Shown: one piece after another, positions 34,630 through 44,504 of the stretch
How the letters are laid out: each line of letters begins with the position of its first letter
Numbering within the stretch: position 1 is the first letter of the stretch
Source: Bhargavaea cecembensis DSE10
Lineage (GTDB): Bacteria > Bacillota > Bacilli > Bacillales_A > Planococcaceae
DNA: 64,000 bases
Assembly: GCF_000348905.1 (NCBI RefSeq)
Contig: NZ_AOFT01000005.1
Coordinates: 1-64,000, forward strand
Direction: 5' to 3'
Made by a program: the position numbers and the translations under genes
The notes under the pieces: model-generated
What the model was told of the DNA's origin: nothing
Database searches by the model: none
Seen by the model: the letters and a program-made list of their open reading frames with translations, nothing else

Positions 34630-36645
34630 TTGCAGAATGTACTGGTCGTAGGGGCCGGAGCCGGCGGCACCGCCATTTTAAAGCTTCTTCTGCAGCTGGA
34701 TTACATGAATGTCACAGGAATCGTAGACACGAATCCGGAAGCCCCGGGAATCCGGCTTGCAGAGGAAAACGGCATCCCGCACGGCGAAGACTGGCGCCCT
34801 TTCATTTCAAATGATCTTCATATGATTTTCGATGTGACAGGCGAGCAGGGCATATTCGGAGAACTGCTGAAGGCCAGGCCGGCGCATGCCGTCCTGATTC
34901 CCGGGACGATCGCAAAGCTGCTTGTCAGCCTCCTCGAGGAAAACGCCGAATACATCGGGCGCCTCCGGTCCGAAACCGCCCGCAACAAGATGATTTTCGA
35001 TTCTCTGGATGAGGGAATGATCGGGACTGACAGTGATGGGATCATCCGATTCTTCAATCGCAGCGCGTCGCTGATTACCGGCACGCCGGTGCGGAGCGCG
35101 CTCGGCCGGCACATTCTCGACGTCATCCCCGACAGCAATCTGCCTCATGTCGCCAAGACCGGGATTCCGGAGCTGAACCGTGAGCTGACTTTATCAAACG
35201 GAACGCGCGTCGTGACGTCGAGACGGCCGCTCAGTGATCCATCCGGCAATCGCGCAGGCGCATTCACGGTGTTCCGTGATATTTCCGGCGTGGTCGAACT
35301 CGCTGAGGAAATCACGAATCTGAAAGAAATCCAGTCGATGCTGGAAGCGATCATCCATTCAAGCGATGATGCAATCTCCGTAGTCGATGAGAATGGCCGG
35401 GGGATCATGATCAATCCGGCCTATACCCGGTTAACCGGCCTGACCGAAGCGGATGTGATCGGGAAGCCGGCTACGGTTGATATCACCGAGGGTGAAAGTA
35501 TCCATATGAAGGTACTTGAAACCGGACGCCCGATCCGGGGAGTCAGAATGCGTGTCGGCCCAGCGGCAAGGGAAGTCGTCGTCAATGTGGCACCGATCCT
35601 GGTAGGCGACAAACTGAAGGGGAGCATCGGCATCATCCATGACCTTACGGAAATGCGGGAGCTTGCCGATGAACTCGATCATGCGCGCCGGATCATCCGC
35701 TCGCTTGAAACCAGGTACACGTTCGAAGACGTGGTCGGCGAGTCGCCGGATATGAAGCTGGCGATCCAGCAGGCGAGGCTTGCGGCCACTTTGCCGCTGC
35801 CGATCCTGCTCCGCGGGGAATCCGGAACGGGCAAGGAAGTGTTTGCCCAGGCAATCCATCATGAGGCAGGACGCGGGAAATTCGTCCGTGTCAACTGCTC
35901 GGCGATACCGGAAGAACGTCTGTCACGGGAACTTTTCGGTTCAGAGGAGCCATCCGCAGACGGGAAAACGGATGTCGTCGAAGGGCTGTTTGAAGAGGCA
36001 CATGGCGGCACCCTGTTCATCGATGAAATCGGCGAGCTCCCGGCTGATGTCCAGGTCGCCCTTCTGAGGGTGCTGGAGGAAAACGAGTTTTACCGAACCG
36101 GGGGCAGCCGTCCGGTCCCTGTTTCTGTCAGGGTCATTGCCGCCACCAACCGGAACCTTGAGAAGCTCATGAGGGAAGGGAAGTTCAGGGAAGATCTGTT
36201 CCACCGCCTGAACCGGATGCCTGTCCATATCCCTCCGCTCCGGCAGCGCAGGGGGGATATCAAGCTTCTTGCGGAAAAGCTGTTGCCGAAGCTGAACCGT
36301 GACCTCGGGCGCTCCGTTACAGAAATTACCGAAGAAGCCGCCTCGCTGCTCAGGCAGCACAACTGGCCGGGAAATGTGCGTGAGCTCGAAAACGTCATCA
36401 GCCGGGCCCTGATCTTTATGCGCCCGGCTGACAAATCACTCGACAAGGCCGAACTCTCCGCCGTATTCCAGGCTGAGGGGGACGGAAATGCAGGCACCCT
36501 GGCCGAACAGCTGGATGCCCATGAAAAATTAATCCTGAAGGAAGCGCTTACATCTTGTGCCGGCAATAAATCTGATGCTGCCAAGCAGCTCGGGATTTCG
36601 GTCCGGACGCTTTATTACAAACTGGAGAAGCACCGGCTTGTATGA
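34630..36645 (+). CDS. bkdR: BkdR-like transcriptional regulator without GAFTGA loop
   Basis: A 671-residue regulator. Its N-terminal domain (about 1-110) begins [20 protein letters not shown], a nucleotide-binding pattern, and is followed by two PAS domains (about 120-225 and 235-350), an AAA+ domain with Walker A GESGTGKE (396-403, K402) and Walker [10 protein letters not shown] (D465, E466), and a Fis-type helix-turn-helix ([20 protein letters not shown]). At residues 438-453 the sequence [16 protein letters not shown] stands where sigma-54 activators have GAFTGA. It therefore probably does not engage sigma-54. TTG 34630 has AAGGA close upstream, and the start is not certain. bcd follows closely. 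Confidence 0.88.
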   Translation: MQNVLVVGAGAGGTAILKLLLQLDYMNVTGIVDTNPEAPGIRLAEENGIPHGEDWRPFISNDLHMIFDVTGEQGIFGELLKARPAHAVLIPGTIAKLLVSLLEENAEYIGRLRSETARNKMIFDSLDEGMIGTDSDGIIRFFNRSASLITGTPVRSALGRHILDVIPDSNLPHVAKTGIPELNRELTLSNGTRVVTSRRPLSDPSGNRAGAFTVFRDISGVVELAEEITNLKEIQSMLEAIIHSSDDAISVVDENGRGIMINPAYTRLTGLTEADVIGKPATVDITEGESIHMKVLETGRPIRGVRMRVGPAAREVVVNVAPILVGDKLKGSIGIIHDLTEMRELADELDHARRIIRSLETRYTFEDVVGESPDMKLAIQQARLAATLPLPILLRGESGTGKEVFAQAIHHEAGRGKFVRVNCSAIPEERLSRELFGSEEPSADGKTDVVEGLFEEAHGGTLFIDEIGELPADVQVALLRVLEENEFYRTGGSRPVPVSVRVIAATNRNLEKLMREGKFREDLFHRLNRMPVHIPPLRQRRGDIKLLAEKLLPKLNRDLGRSVTEITEEAASLLRQHNWPGNVRELENVISRALIFMRPADKSLDKAELSAVFQAEGDGNAGTLAEQLDAHEKLILKEALTSCAGNKSDAAKQLGISVRTLYYKLEKHRLV

Positions 36646-36680
36646 CAGGCCGGCATATGACCATAAGGAGGAGAATGATG

Positions 36681-37778
36681 ATGGAACTGTTTAAATACCT
36701 CGAGGAAAGTGATTACGAACAAGTGGTGTTCTGCCATGACAAAACATCCGGCCTGAAGGCGATCATCGCCATTCACGACACCACGCTCGGCCCTGCCCTA
36801 GGCGGCGCGCGGATGTGGACGTATGCGTCGGAAGAGGAAGCCGTCATTGACGCACTCCGCCTGTCCAAAGGCATGACCTACAAGAACGCAGCGGCCGGAC
36901 TGAACCTGGGGGGCGGCAAGACCGTCATCATCGGCAATCCGAAATCCGACAAAAATGAAGAGATGTTCCGTGCTTTCGGTCGCTATATCCAGGGCCTGAA
37001 CGGACGCTATATCACGGCCGAGGATGTCGGCACAACAGAAGAGGACATGGATATCATCCACCAGGAGACGGAGTTTGTCACCGGCATCTCCCCGACACAC
37101 GCAGGGTCATCCGGAAACCCTTCACCGGTCACAGCTTACGGCGTTTACCGCGGGATGAAGGCAGCAGCGAAGGAAGCATTCGGTTCCGATTCTCTGGAAG
37201 GCAAAACGGTAGCGGTCCAGGGTGTCGGCAACGTGGCGTTCGCACTTTGCCGCCATCTGCATGAAGAAGGCGCGAAACTGATCGTAACGGACATCAATGA
37301 AGAAGCTGTACGCCGCGCGGTGGAAGAATTCGATGCGGAAGCCGTCGGGATCAATGATATTTACGGCGTCGAATGCGATATCTATGCGCCTTGTGCGCTC
37401 GGTGCAACCATTAACGATGAAACCATCCCTCAGCTGAAGGCGAAAGTCATTGCGGGATCAGCCAACAACCAGCTGAAGACCCCGGAACACGGTGACCGTC
37501 TCCATGAAATGGGCATCGTCTACGCGCCAGACTACATCATCAACGCGGGCGGCGTCATCAATGTGGCCGATGAACTGGAAGGCTACAACCGCGAGCGGGC
37601 AATGAAGAAAGTCGAGAAGATCTACGACACGATTGCAAAGGTCTTTGAAATCTCGAAGCGCGACGGCATCCCGTCCTACGCAGCGGCAGACCGCCTTGCA
37701 GAGGAGCGCATCGCAAACGTTGCCAAGTCACGCAGCAAGTTTCTCCGCAACGGAAAGGATACGCTCCACCGCCGCTGA
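36681..37778 (+). CDS. bcd: Leucine (branched-chain amino acid) dehydrogenase
   Basis: It oxidatively deaminates leucine, valine and isoleucine to branched 2-keto acids using NAD. At 365 residues it shows [37 protein letters not shown] with the catalytic lysine, [12 protein letters not shown] and the Rossmann fold [18 protein letters not shown]. ATGs at 36675, 36678 and 36681 follow AGGAGG; I chose 36681 because it matches the family N-terminus MELFKYLE and has the best spacing. Its product feeds the dehydrogenase encoded by the next genes. Confidence 0.96.
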   Translation: MELFKYLEESDYEQVVFCHDKTSGLKAIIAIHDTTLGPALGGARMWTYASEEEAVIDALRLSKGMTYKNAAAGLNLGGGKTVIIGNPKSDKNEEMFRAFGRYIQGLNGRYITAEDVGTTEEDMDIIHQETEFVTGISPTHAGSSGNPSPVTAYGVYRGMKAAAKEAFGSDSLEGKTVAVQGVGNVAFALCRHLHEEGAKLIVTDINEEAVRRAVEEFDAEAVGINDIYGVECDIYAPCALGATINDETIPQLKAKVIAGSANNQLKTPEHGDRLHEMGIVYAPDYIINAGGVINVADELEGYNRERAMKKVEKIYDTIAKVFEISKRDGIPSYAAADRLAEERIANVAKSRSKFLRNGKDTLHRR

Positions 37779-37823
37779 AGGGAAACAGACCTCGCAACCC
37801 CAAAGGACAAAGGAGGCCATCCA

Positions 37824-39251
37824 ATGGCTCTTGAATATGATGTCGTCATTCTCGGCGGCGGCACCGGCGGCTACGTCGCCGCCATCCGTTCCGCACAGCT
37901 GGGGCTGAAAACGGCGGTCGTCGAAAAAGGAAAGCTCGGCGGCACTTGTTTGCACCGGGGCTGTATCCCATCCAAGGCGCTGCTCCGGAGTGCCGAAGTC
38001 TACCGGCTGGCCAAGGATGAATCAGAATCGTTCGGTGTCATGACCGGAGAAGTATCGCTTGCTTTCGACCGTGTGCAGCAGCGCAAGCAGTCGATTGTCG
38101 ACGGCCTGCACAACGGCGTCCGTGCGCTCATGAAAAAAGGCAAAATCGATGTCTACGAAGGAATCGGCAGGATTCTCGGGCCATCCATCTTTTCTCCGAT
38201 GCCCGGCACCATTTCTGTCGAATACGAAGACGGGCGGGAAAACGAAATCCTCATTCCCCAGAATGTCATCGTCGCCACCGGTTCCAGGCCGCGCACACTC
38301 CCCGGACTGGAGATCGACGGCACAGACGTCCTCACATCGGATGAGGCGCTCGCTCTCGATCAGCTTCCCGCTTCCATCCTGATTATCGGAGGCGGAGTCA
38401 TCGGGATTGAGTGGGCTTCGATGCTGAATGATTTCGGTGTCGATGTAACCGTCGTTGAATATTCGGACCGGATCCTGCCGACAGAGGATGCGGACATATC
38501 CCGCGAGATGGAGAAGCTGCTCAAAAAGCGGGGCATCCGGTTCGCCACTTCCGCGGAAGTGCTTCCCGGCACCCTGAATAAGCAGGCAGGCTCCGTCTCC
38601 ATTGAAGCGAAGATCGGCGAAGGCACGGAAACATTCACCGCAGAAAAGATGCTCGTCAGTGTCGGCCGGCAGGCCAACACGGAAGGTATCGGCCTGGAAA
38701 ACACCGATATTGAACTGGACCGCGGTTTTATCAAGGTCAGGAACACCTACCAGACAAAAGAATCGCATATTTACGCGATCGGAGATGTGATCGGCGGTCT
38801 CCAGCTTGCACATGTGGCTTCCCATGAAGGAATTGCTGCGGTCGAACATATCGCCCGGACAGATGCCCATCCGGTCGATCCCGACATGGTGCCGAAATGC
38901 ATCTATTCCAGTCCTGAGGCGGCTTCGGTCGGCATCACGGAACAGCAGGCCAAAGACCGCGGATTTGATGTCAAAATCGGGAAATTCCCGTTCAAGGCCA
39001 TCGGAAAGGCGCTTGTCCACGGAGAGTCTGACGGCTTCGTGAAGATTGTCGCCGACAAGGCCACCGATGACATTCTCGGCATCCATATGATCGGCCCTCA
39101 TGTCACCGACATGATTTCAGAAGCGGGACTTGCAAAGGTCCTGGATGCCACGCCTTGGGAAGTCGCGTCCCTTGTCCACCCGCACCCTTCCTTGAGCGAA
39201 GTGATGGGTGAAGCGGCACTTGCCGTCGACGGCAAGGCCATCCATATGTAA
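37824..39251 (+). CDS. lpdV: Dihydrolipoamide dehydrogenase (E3) of branched-chain keto acid dehydrogenase
   Basis: A flavin disulfide reductase, 475 residues, that reoxidises lipoamide of BkdB. The FAD motif GGGTGGYVAAIRSAQLG is at residues 11-27, the redox disulfide C42-C47 is in GGTCLHRGCIPSKALL, the NAD motif reads ILIIGGGVIGIEWASML, and the C-terminal VHPHPSLSEV carries the catalytic His-Glu. AAAGGAGG lies 9-10 bases before ATG 37824. It lies between bcd and the E1 genes, with no buk or ptb gene. Confidence 0.96.
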   Translation: MALEYDVVILGGGTGGYVAAIRSAQLGLKTAVVEKGKLGGTCLHRGCIPSKALLRSAEVYRLAKDESESFGVMTGEVSLAFDRVQQRKQSIVDGLHNGVRALMKKGKIDVYEGIGRILGPSIFSPMPGTISVEYEDGRENEILIPQNVIVATGSRPRTLPGLEIDGTDVLTSDEALALDQLPASILIIGGGVIGIEWASMLNDFGVDVTVVEYSDRILPTEDADISREMEKLLKKRGIRFATSAEVLPGTLNKQAGSVSIEAKIGEGTETFTAEKMLVSVGRQANTEGIGLENTDIELDRGFIKVRNTYQTKESHIYAIGDVIGGLQLAHVASHEGIAAVEHIARTDAHPVDPDMVPKCIYSSPEAASVGITEQQAKDRGFDVKIGKFPFKAIGKALVHGESDGFVKIVADKATDDILGIHMIGPHVTDMISEAGLAKVLDATPWEVASLVHPHPSLSEVMGEAALAVDGKAIHM

Positions 39252-39271
39252 TCAAAGGGGGAAACCGAAAG

Positions 39272-40279
39272 ATGACCAAAAACCGTCATGAACAGCTGGG
39301 GCTCTCGAATGAAGATGTCCTGCGCATGTACGAGACGATGCTGACCGCACGCAGGCTGGATGAACGCATGTGGCTGCTGAACCGCTCCGGCAAGATTCCT
39401 TTCGTCATTTCCTGCCAGGGCCAGGAAGCGGCCCAGGTCGGCGCTGCTTTTGCGCTTGATACGGAAAAAGACTATATCGCACCGTACTACCGCGACATGG
39501 GGGTCGTCCTCCATTTCGGCATGACGCCGAAAGACCTGATGCTGAGCGCCTTCGCGAAAGCGGAGGACCCGAACTCCGGCGGCCGGCAGATGCCCGGCCA
39601 CTTCGGCCAGAAAAAGAACCGGATCCTCACAGGATCCTCTCCCGTCACGACACAGCTGCCCCATGCTGTCGGCGTGGCACTGGCGGGCAAGATCAAGAAA
39701 AAGGACTTTATCACGTTCGTGACTCTCGGGGAAGGCTCCTCAAACCAGGGCGATTTCCATGAAGGCGCCAACTTTGCGGGTGTCCACAAGCTGCCGACCA
39801 TCATCATGGTGGAAAACAACAAATACGCCATCTCGGTCCCGCTTGAGAAGCAGCTGGCATGCGAATACGTCTCAGACCGCGCACCGGGCTACGGCATGCC
39901 GGGGCATACGGTGGACGGAACCGATCCGCTTGCCGTCTATGAAGTTGTGAAGGCGGCTGCCGACCGGGCCCGCGCCGGGGAAGGCCCGACGCTCGTCGAA
40001 ACGATCTGCTATCGCCTGACTGCACACTCTTCGGATGACGACCACCGCGCCTACCGGTCCGAGGAGGATCTGAAGGCCGAGCGGGAAAAGGATCCGATCC
40101 CGCGCTTTTCCGCCTACCTGAAGGAAGCGGGCGTGCTGGATGAGGAAACCGAAAAGGAATTGGAAGAGCGTGTAAAGCAGGTTGTCAACGATGCGACGGA
40201 TTATGCGGAGTCTGCTCCATATGCAGAGCCTGAAACAGCGTTGAAATACGTGTATGCGGAACAGGGAGGGGATGAATAA
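39272..40279 (+). CDS. bkdAA: Branched-chain 2-oxo acid dehydrogenase E1 alpha subunit
   Basis: A thiamine diphosphate-dependent E1 alpha, 335 residues, decarboxylating branched 2-keto acids. Signatures are RLDERMWLLNRSGKIPFVIS, FGQKKNRILTGSSPVTTQLP, and the ThDP motif GEGSSNQGDFHEGANFAG with VENNKYAISVP. The ATG at 39272 follows AAAGGGGG. It overlaps bkdAB by one base, so subunits are made together. Confidence 0.96.
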   Translation: MTKNRHEQLGLSNEDVLRMYETMLTARRLDERMWLLNRSGKIPFVISCQGQEAAQVGAAFALDTEKDYIAPYYRDMGVVLHFGMTPKDLMLSAFAKAEDPNSGGRQMPGHFGQKKNRILTGSSPVTTQLPHAVGVALAGKIKKKDFITFVTLGEGSSNQGDFHEGANFAGVHKLPTIIMVENNKYAISVPLEKQLACEYVSDRAPGYGMPGHTVDGTDPLAVYEVVKAAADRARAGEGPTLVETICYRLTAHSSDDDHRAYRSEEDLKAEREKDPIPRFSAYLKEAGVLDEETEKELEERVKQVVNDATDYAESAPYAEPETALKYVYAEQGGDE

Positions 40280-41262
40280 TGGCGGTACGGTCCTATATCG
40301 ATGCCATTACGCTCGCGATGAAAGAAGAAATGGAGCGTGACGAGAACGTCTTCATCCTCGGCGAAGATGTCGGGAAAAAAGGCGGCGTCTTCAAGGCCAC
40401 ACAGGGACTCTACGACCAGTTCGGGGAAGAGCGCGTCATCGACACCCCGCTTGCGGAGTCGGCAATTGCCGGAGTCGGGATCGGTGCGGCCATGTACGGC
40501 ATGCGTCCGATTGCAGAAATGCAGTTTGCCGACTTCATCATGCCGGCGGTCAACCAGATCATCTCCGAAGCCGCGCGAATCCGTTACCGCTCGAACAATG
40601 ACTGGCACTGCCCGATCGTTGTGCGCGCCCCGTTCGGCGGCGGCGTCCACGGGGCGCTCTATCATTCCCAGTCGGTGGAAGCGGTTTTCGCCAACCAGCC
40701 GGGCCTTAAGATTGTCATCCCTTCGACGCCGTATGATGCCAAGGGGCTTCTGAAAGCGGCCATCCGCGATGACGATCCGGTGCTGTTCTTCGAGCATAAG
40801 CGCGCCTACCGGCTTATCAAGGGAGAGGTTCCCGATGAAGATTACACCCTTCCGATCGGAAAGGCGGACATCAAGCGCGACGGTGAGGACATCACCGTCA
40901 TCACGTACGGGCTTGCGGTCCACTTCGCCCTCCAGGCCGCCGAGCGGCTTGCCGAAGACGGAATCTCCGCCCATATCCTTGATCTGAGGACCGTTTATCC
41001 GCTCGACCGGGAAGCGATCGTCGAGGCGGCCTCGAAAACGGGCAAGGTTCTTCTTGTCACTGAAGACAACAAGGAAGGCAGCATCATGAGCGAAGTGGCG
41101 GCCATCATCGCTGAAGAATGCCTGTTTGATCTGGATGCACCGATCCGGCGACTTGCCGGGCCGGATGTGCCGGCGATGCCATACGCTCCGACAATGGAGA
41201 AATATTTCATGATCAATCCGGACAAGGTCGAGAAAGCGATGCGCGATCTCGCGGAATTCTGA
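40279..41262 (+). CDS. bkdAB: Branched-chain 2-oxo acid dehydrogenase E1 beta subunit
   Basis: The E1 beta subunit, 327 residues, with a transketolase pyrimidine fold. Markers are LGEDVGKKGGVFKATQGL, DTPLAESAIAGVGIGAAMYG, EMQFADFIMPAVNQI, and RAPFGGGVHGALYHSQSVE. It pairs with BkdAA. The ATG at 40279 overlaps the bkdAA stop and has GGAGGGG upstream. Confidence 0.96.
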   Translation: MAVRSYIDAITLAMKEEMERDENVFILGEDVGKKGGVFKATQGLYDQFGEERVIDTPLAESAIAGVGIGAAMYGMRPIAEMQFADFIMPAVNQIISEAARIRYRSNNDWHCPIVVRAPFGGGVHGALYHSQSVEAVFANQPGLKIVIPSTPYDAKGLLKAAIRDDDPVLFFEHKRAYRLIKGEVPDEDYTLPIGKADIKRDGEDITVITYGLAVHFALQAAERLAEDGISAHILDLRTVYPLDREAIVEAASKTGKVLLVTEDNKEGSIMSEVAAIIAEECLFDLDAPIRRLAGPDVPAMPYAPTMEKYFMINPDKVEKAMRDLAEF

Positions 41263-41282
41263 TACGGACGGAGGGCTAACAA

Positions 41283-42617
41283 GTGGCGAAAGAAACCATC
41301 ACCATGCCCCAGCTGGGCGAAAGCGTCACAGAGGGTACCATTGAACGCTGGCTCGTGAAACCGGGCGATACGGTCGAGAAATACGACCCCCTCGCCGAAG
41401 TCAATACGGATAAAGTGACGGCCGAAATCCCGTCGTCTTTCTCCGGCACCATCAAGGAACTCATCGCCAATGAAGGCGATACACTCGAAGTCGGTGCCGC
41501 GGTCTGCACGATCGAGACAGAAGGCAGCGCTTCCGCAGAAGCAGAAGCAGCTCCCGCTGCGGGCGAGACGGCCAGCGAGATGCCGGCCGCAGGCTCCGAC
41601 AAGACGGAGGATCTCACCGGGAGCACCGGATCTTCTGCTCCCGCCAAGGCGGATGCTGCCGGAGCAAGGTATTCACCGGCCGTGCTCCGGCTTTCCCAGG
41701 AACATGGCATCGACCTTTCACAGGTAGAGGGTTCCGGCCGGGGCGGCAGGATCACCCGGAAAGACCTCACAAAGCTGATCGAATCGGGGGATATCCCGAT
41801 AAAAACGGCTGTCCGGCAGCCTGAAGCGGCAAACGTACAGTCCGATCAGCCGAAACCGGATACCTCACCTGCCCGACAGCCTGAGCGGCAGGCATCCGGC
41901 GTCCAGACAGCTGCCGGCGACATCGAGATTCCGGTATCCGGCGTACGCCGCGCAATCGCGAACAATATGCTCCGTTCCAAGCAGGAAGCACCTCATGCAT
42001 GGACGATGGTCGAAGTCGACGTGACAGGCCTGGTCCAATACCGCGATTCCATCAAGAACGAGTTCAAGAGCAAGGAAGGCTTCGGCCTGACCTATTTCGC
42101 TTTCTTCGTGAAAGCGGTAGCGCAGGCGCTGAAGGAATTCCCGATGATGAACTCGATGTGGGCGGGAGATAAGATCGTCCAGAAAAAGGCGATCAATATC
42201 TCGATTGCCGTTGCGACGGAAGATGCCCTGTTCGTCCCGGTGATCAAAGATGCCGATGAAAAGACGATCAAAGGCATCGCACGGGAGATCAAGGAACTGG
42301 CCGACAAAGTCCGCTCCGGCAAACTGAAATCCGAGGAGATGCAGGGCGGCACGTTCACGGTGAACAACACCGGTTCATTCGGTTCGGTCCAGTCGATGGG
42401 AATCATCAATTATCCGCAGGCGGCGATCCTTCAGGTGGAATCGATCGTCAAGCGACCGGTCATCATGGAAGGCGGCATGTTCGCGGCACGCGACATGGTC
42501 AATCTCTGCCTGTCACTTGACCACCGCGTGCTGGACGGCCTGGTGGCAGGACGGTTCCTCGCACGGGTCAAAGAGATTCTCGAAAACGTCACGAGTGAGA
42601 ATACATCGGTCTACTGA
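41283..42617 (+). CDS. bkdB: Lipoamide acyltransferase (E2) of branched-chain keto acid dehydrogenase
   Basis: E2 core, 444 residues. The lipoyl domain is at about 1-80, with the lipoylated lysine in EVNTDKVTAEIP. An Ala/Pro/Glu-rich linker follows, then the peripheral subunit-binding domain (ARYSPAVLRLSQEHGIDLSQ, GRGGRITRKDLTK), a second linker, and the acyltransferase domain ending LCLSLDHRVLDGLVAGRFL with its catalytic histidine. The GTG at 41283 has CGGAGGGC upstream. A terminator follows. Confidence 0.96.
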   Translation: MAKETITMPQLGESVTEGTIERWLVKPGDTVEKYDPLAEVNTDKVTAEIPSSFSGTIKELIANEGDTLEVGAAVCTIETEGSASAEAEAAPAAGETASEMPAAGSDKTEDLTGSTGSSAPAKADAAGARYSPAVLRLSQEHGIDLSQVEGSGRGGRITRKDLTKLIESGDIPIKTAVRQPEAANVQSDQPKPDTSPARQPERQASGVQTAAGDIEIPVSGVRRAIANNMLRSKQEAPHAWTMVEVDVTGLVQYRDSIKNEFKSKEGFGLTYFAFFVKAVAQALKEFPMMNSMWAGDKIVQKKAINISIAVATEDALFVPVIKDADEKTIKGIAREIKELADKVRSGKLKSEEMQGGTFTVNNTGSFGSVQSMGIINYPQAAILQVESIVKRPVIMEGGMFAARDMVNLCLSLDHRVLDGLVAGRFLARVKEILENVTSENTSVY

Positions 42618-42626
42618 CCGCGCCGG

Positions 42627-42654
42627 CCGGGAAGCCCTCTGCTTCCCGGTTTTT
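42627..42654 (+). terminator. Terminator after bkdB
   Basis: CCGGGAAGC at 42627-42635 pairs with GCTTCCCGG at 42641-42649, followed by TTTTTC. Confidence 0.88.
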
Positions 42655-42748
42655 CTGTTGCATGACAGGACCGGGAAATCCCTTTCTGTATGATTCCGCC
42701 CGGATTTTGCTTGTTCAGTCAGGCATCCGCATTGAATAGCATTCCATC

Positions 42749-42777
42749 TTTCAAGCCATCCGTTTCTCCGGTAGAAT
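42749..42777 (+). promoter_or_regulatory. Candidate promoter of mutA
   Basis: TTTCAA at 42749-42754 and TAGAAT at 42772-42777 are 17 bases apart, 36 bases before the mutA start. The -35 is weak. Confidence 0.35.
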
Positions 42778-42812
42778 GAAAATAGGCACAATTCAAATTG
42801 GGGGAGAGGCAA

Positions 42813-44504
42813 ATGACAATCCACACGATGAAACAGACCTCATTCGATCCGCCCGCCATCGGGGACTGGCGGGAAGCGGCCGAAGCTTCGCTAAAAGGGA
42901 AACCGCTTGCATCACTTGAAACCCCGACACCTGAAGGCATTGCGCTGAAGCCGCTTTACACCGCGGACGATATTCCGGAAGGCCAGGATGAACGGCTGAA
43001 TGCCATCCGCAACGGGATCGGGAATCCGGACTGGACGCTGCTGCAGGAAACCCGGGAAACCGACCCGGCCAAATTTCTGGAAAAGGCGAAATCTGCGCTC
43101 GATAGGGGGAACGGCGCGGTCGTCTATACAGGCGGATGGGAAAACGAAGCGGACGCAGAAGTGCTTGTTGCCCTGGCCGACCTGATTACAGAAGTGCCCG
43201 TTTATATACGATGCCGTCCGGATGATCCGTTTCTCGCCGTATTCGGCAGCATTCCGGAAGACAAGAGGCGTCTCGTTTCAGGCTTTGCGGATGTGGACCG
43301 GGCGGCGGATCTTTCACGGCGGTTCCCGGCGCTGCGCACCATCGCAGTGGACACGGGTTTCCTACATATGAATGGGGCGGATGCCGTAACGGAGCTGGCT
43401 GCTGCTTTCTCCAAGGCGGCGCAGATCGCAGAAGAGGAAGACGATTTCGGCGCAATGGCACGGAAGCTGTTTTTCGCTTTTGATATCGATACGCACTTTT
43501 TCACGGAGATCGCCAAACTGCGGGCGTTCAGGCTCATGTTCCGTTCGTTTGCGGCAGCATACGGCGTGGAGGAGCCGGGACATGTCCCGGTCGTCGCGCG
43601 CACGTCGCTGCGCACCTATACGCTTGCGGATCCGTATGTCAACCTGCTCAGGAGCGGAAACGGGGCATTTGCCGCTGCGCTCGGCGGCGCTGATGCCATC
43701 ACCGTCGCTCCTCTGGATACCCTGACGGGAAGTACGGGCTTTTCAGAGCGCGTTGCGCGCAATGTCCAGCACATCCTCAAGGAAGAGGCCCATGCGGATC
43801 GCGTCCTGGATCCCGCCGGCGGATCCTACTATATCGAGTCACTGACCGGGTCGCTGTACCGGAAAGCATGGGAGCTATTCCTGGAATTCGAAGAACAGGG
43901 CGGCATCGCGGCCATCACCGCTGACGGCACACTGGAACGGATGCTCGCGGAGAAAAAAGAAGCCCGTATCCGCAGTCTCGCCGTCCGGAAAGAATCTCTG
44001 ATCGGGACGAACATCTATGCCGATCCGGAAGAGGAAATCCAGGGCCAGGCCGGTTCAAAAGAAGCGGAAGGCCGCTTCGCCGAGCCGTTTGAACAGCTCC
44101 GTGCCGCTCTCCAGGGAAGCAAGGTCCATCTGATCCGGTTCGGCAGCCTGAGGGCCGTCAAGCCTGTGGCCGATTTCGCGGCCGGCATGCTTGCTGTCGG
44201 CGGCATCCGCCCGGTATTGTCGCCGATATTTGAAACCGCTGAACAGGCCCTGGAATACCTGGGATCGGAACAGGCGGGATATGCCATCCTCTGCGCACCT
44301 GCCGACCAATCAGAAGAAACAGTACGGGCAGTGCTGCAGGCCAAACCGGATAAAACCGTTCTTGATGCGGCGGGGCGTTTCCCGGAAGAGACAGCGTCAT
44401 CTCTCCGGGAAGCCGGGCTCAACGGCTTCTGCCACAGAGGCCAGGATATTCTGGGCAAGCTGTCAGAACTGAAGGGGATTCTTGAAGGGGGAACGCAGCA
44501 ATGA
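42813..44504 (+). CDS. mutA: Methylmalonyl-CoA mutase small subunit
   Basis: The non-catalytic beta subunit, 563 residues. It has a degenerate TIM-barrel mutase domain ([59 protein letters not shown]) and a C-terminal cobalamin-domain-like part without the DxHxxG ligand motif. It pairs with the mutB product. ATG 42813 follows GGGGGAGAGG, and I prefer it to a TTG 15 bases earlier. Its last four bases overlap mutB. Confidence 0.94.
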   Translation: MTIHTMKQTSFDPPAIGDWREAAEASLKGKPLASLETPTPEGIALKPLYTADDIPEGQDERLNAIRNGIGNPDWTLLQETRETDPAKFLEKAKSALDRGNGAVVYTGGWENEADAEVLVALADLITEVPVYIRCRPDDPFLAVFGSIPEDKRRLVSGFADVDRAADLSRRFPALRTIAVDTGFLHMNGADAVTELAAAFSKAAQIAEEEDDFGAMARKLFFAFDIDTHFFTEIAKLRAFRLMFRSFAAAYGVEEPGHVPVVARTSLRTYTLADPYVNLLRSGNGAFAAALGGADAITVAPLDTLTGSTGFSERVARNVQHILKEEAHADRVLDPAGGSYYIESLTGSLYRKAWELFLEFEEQGGIAAITADGTLERMLAEKKEARIRSLAVRKESLIGTNIYADPEEEIQGQAGSKEAEGRFAEPFEQLRAALQGSKVHLIRFGSLRAVKPVADFAAGMLAVGGIRPVLSPIFETAEQALEYLGSEQAGYAILCAPADQSEETVRAVLQAKPDKTVLDAAGRFPEETASSLREAGLNGFCHRGQDILGKLSELKGILEGGTQQ

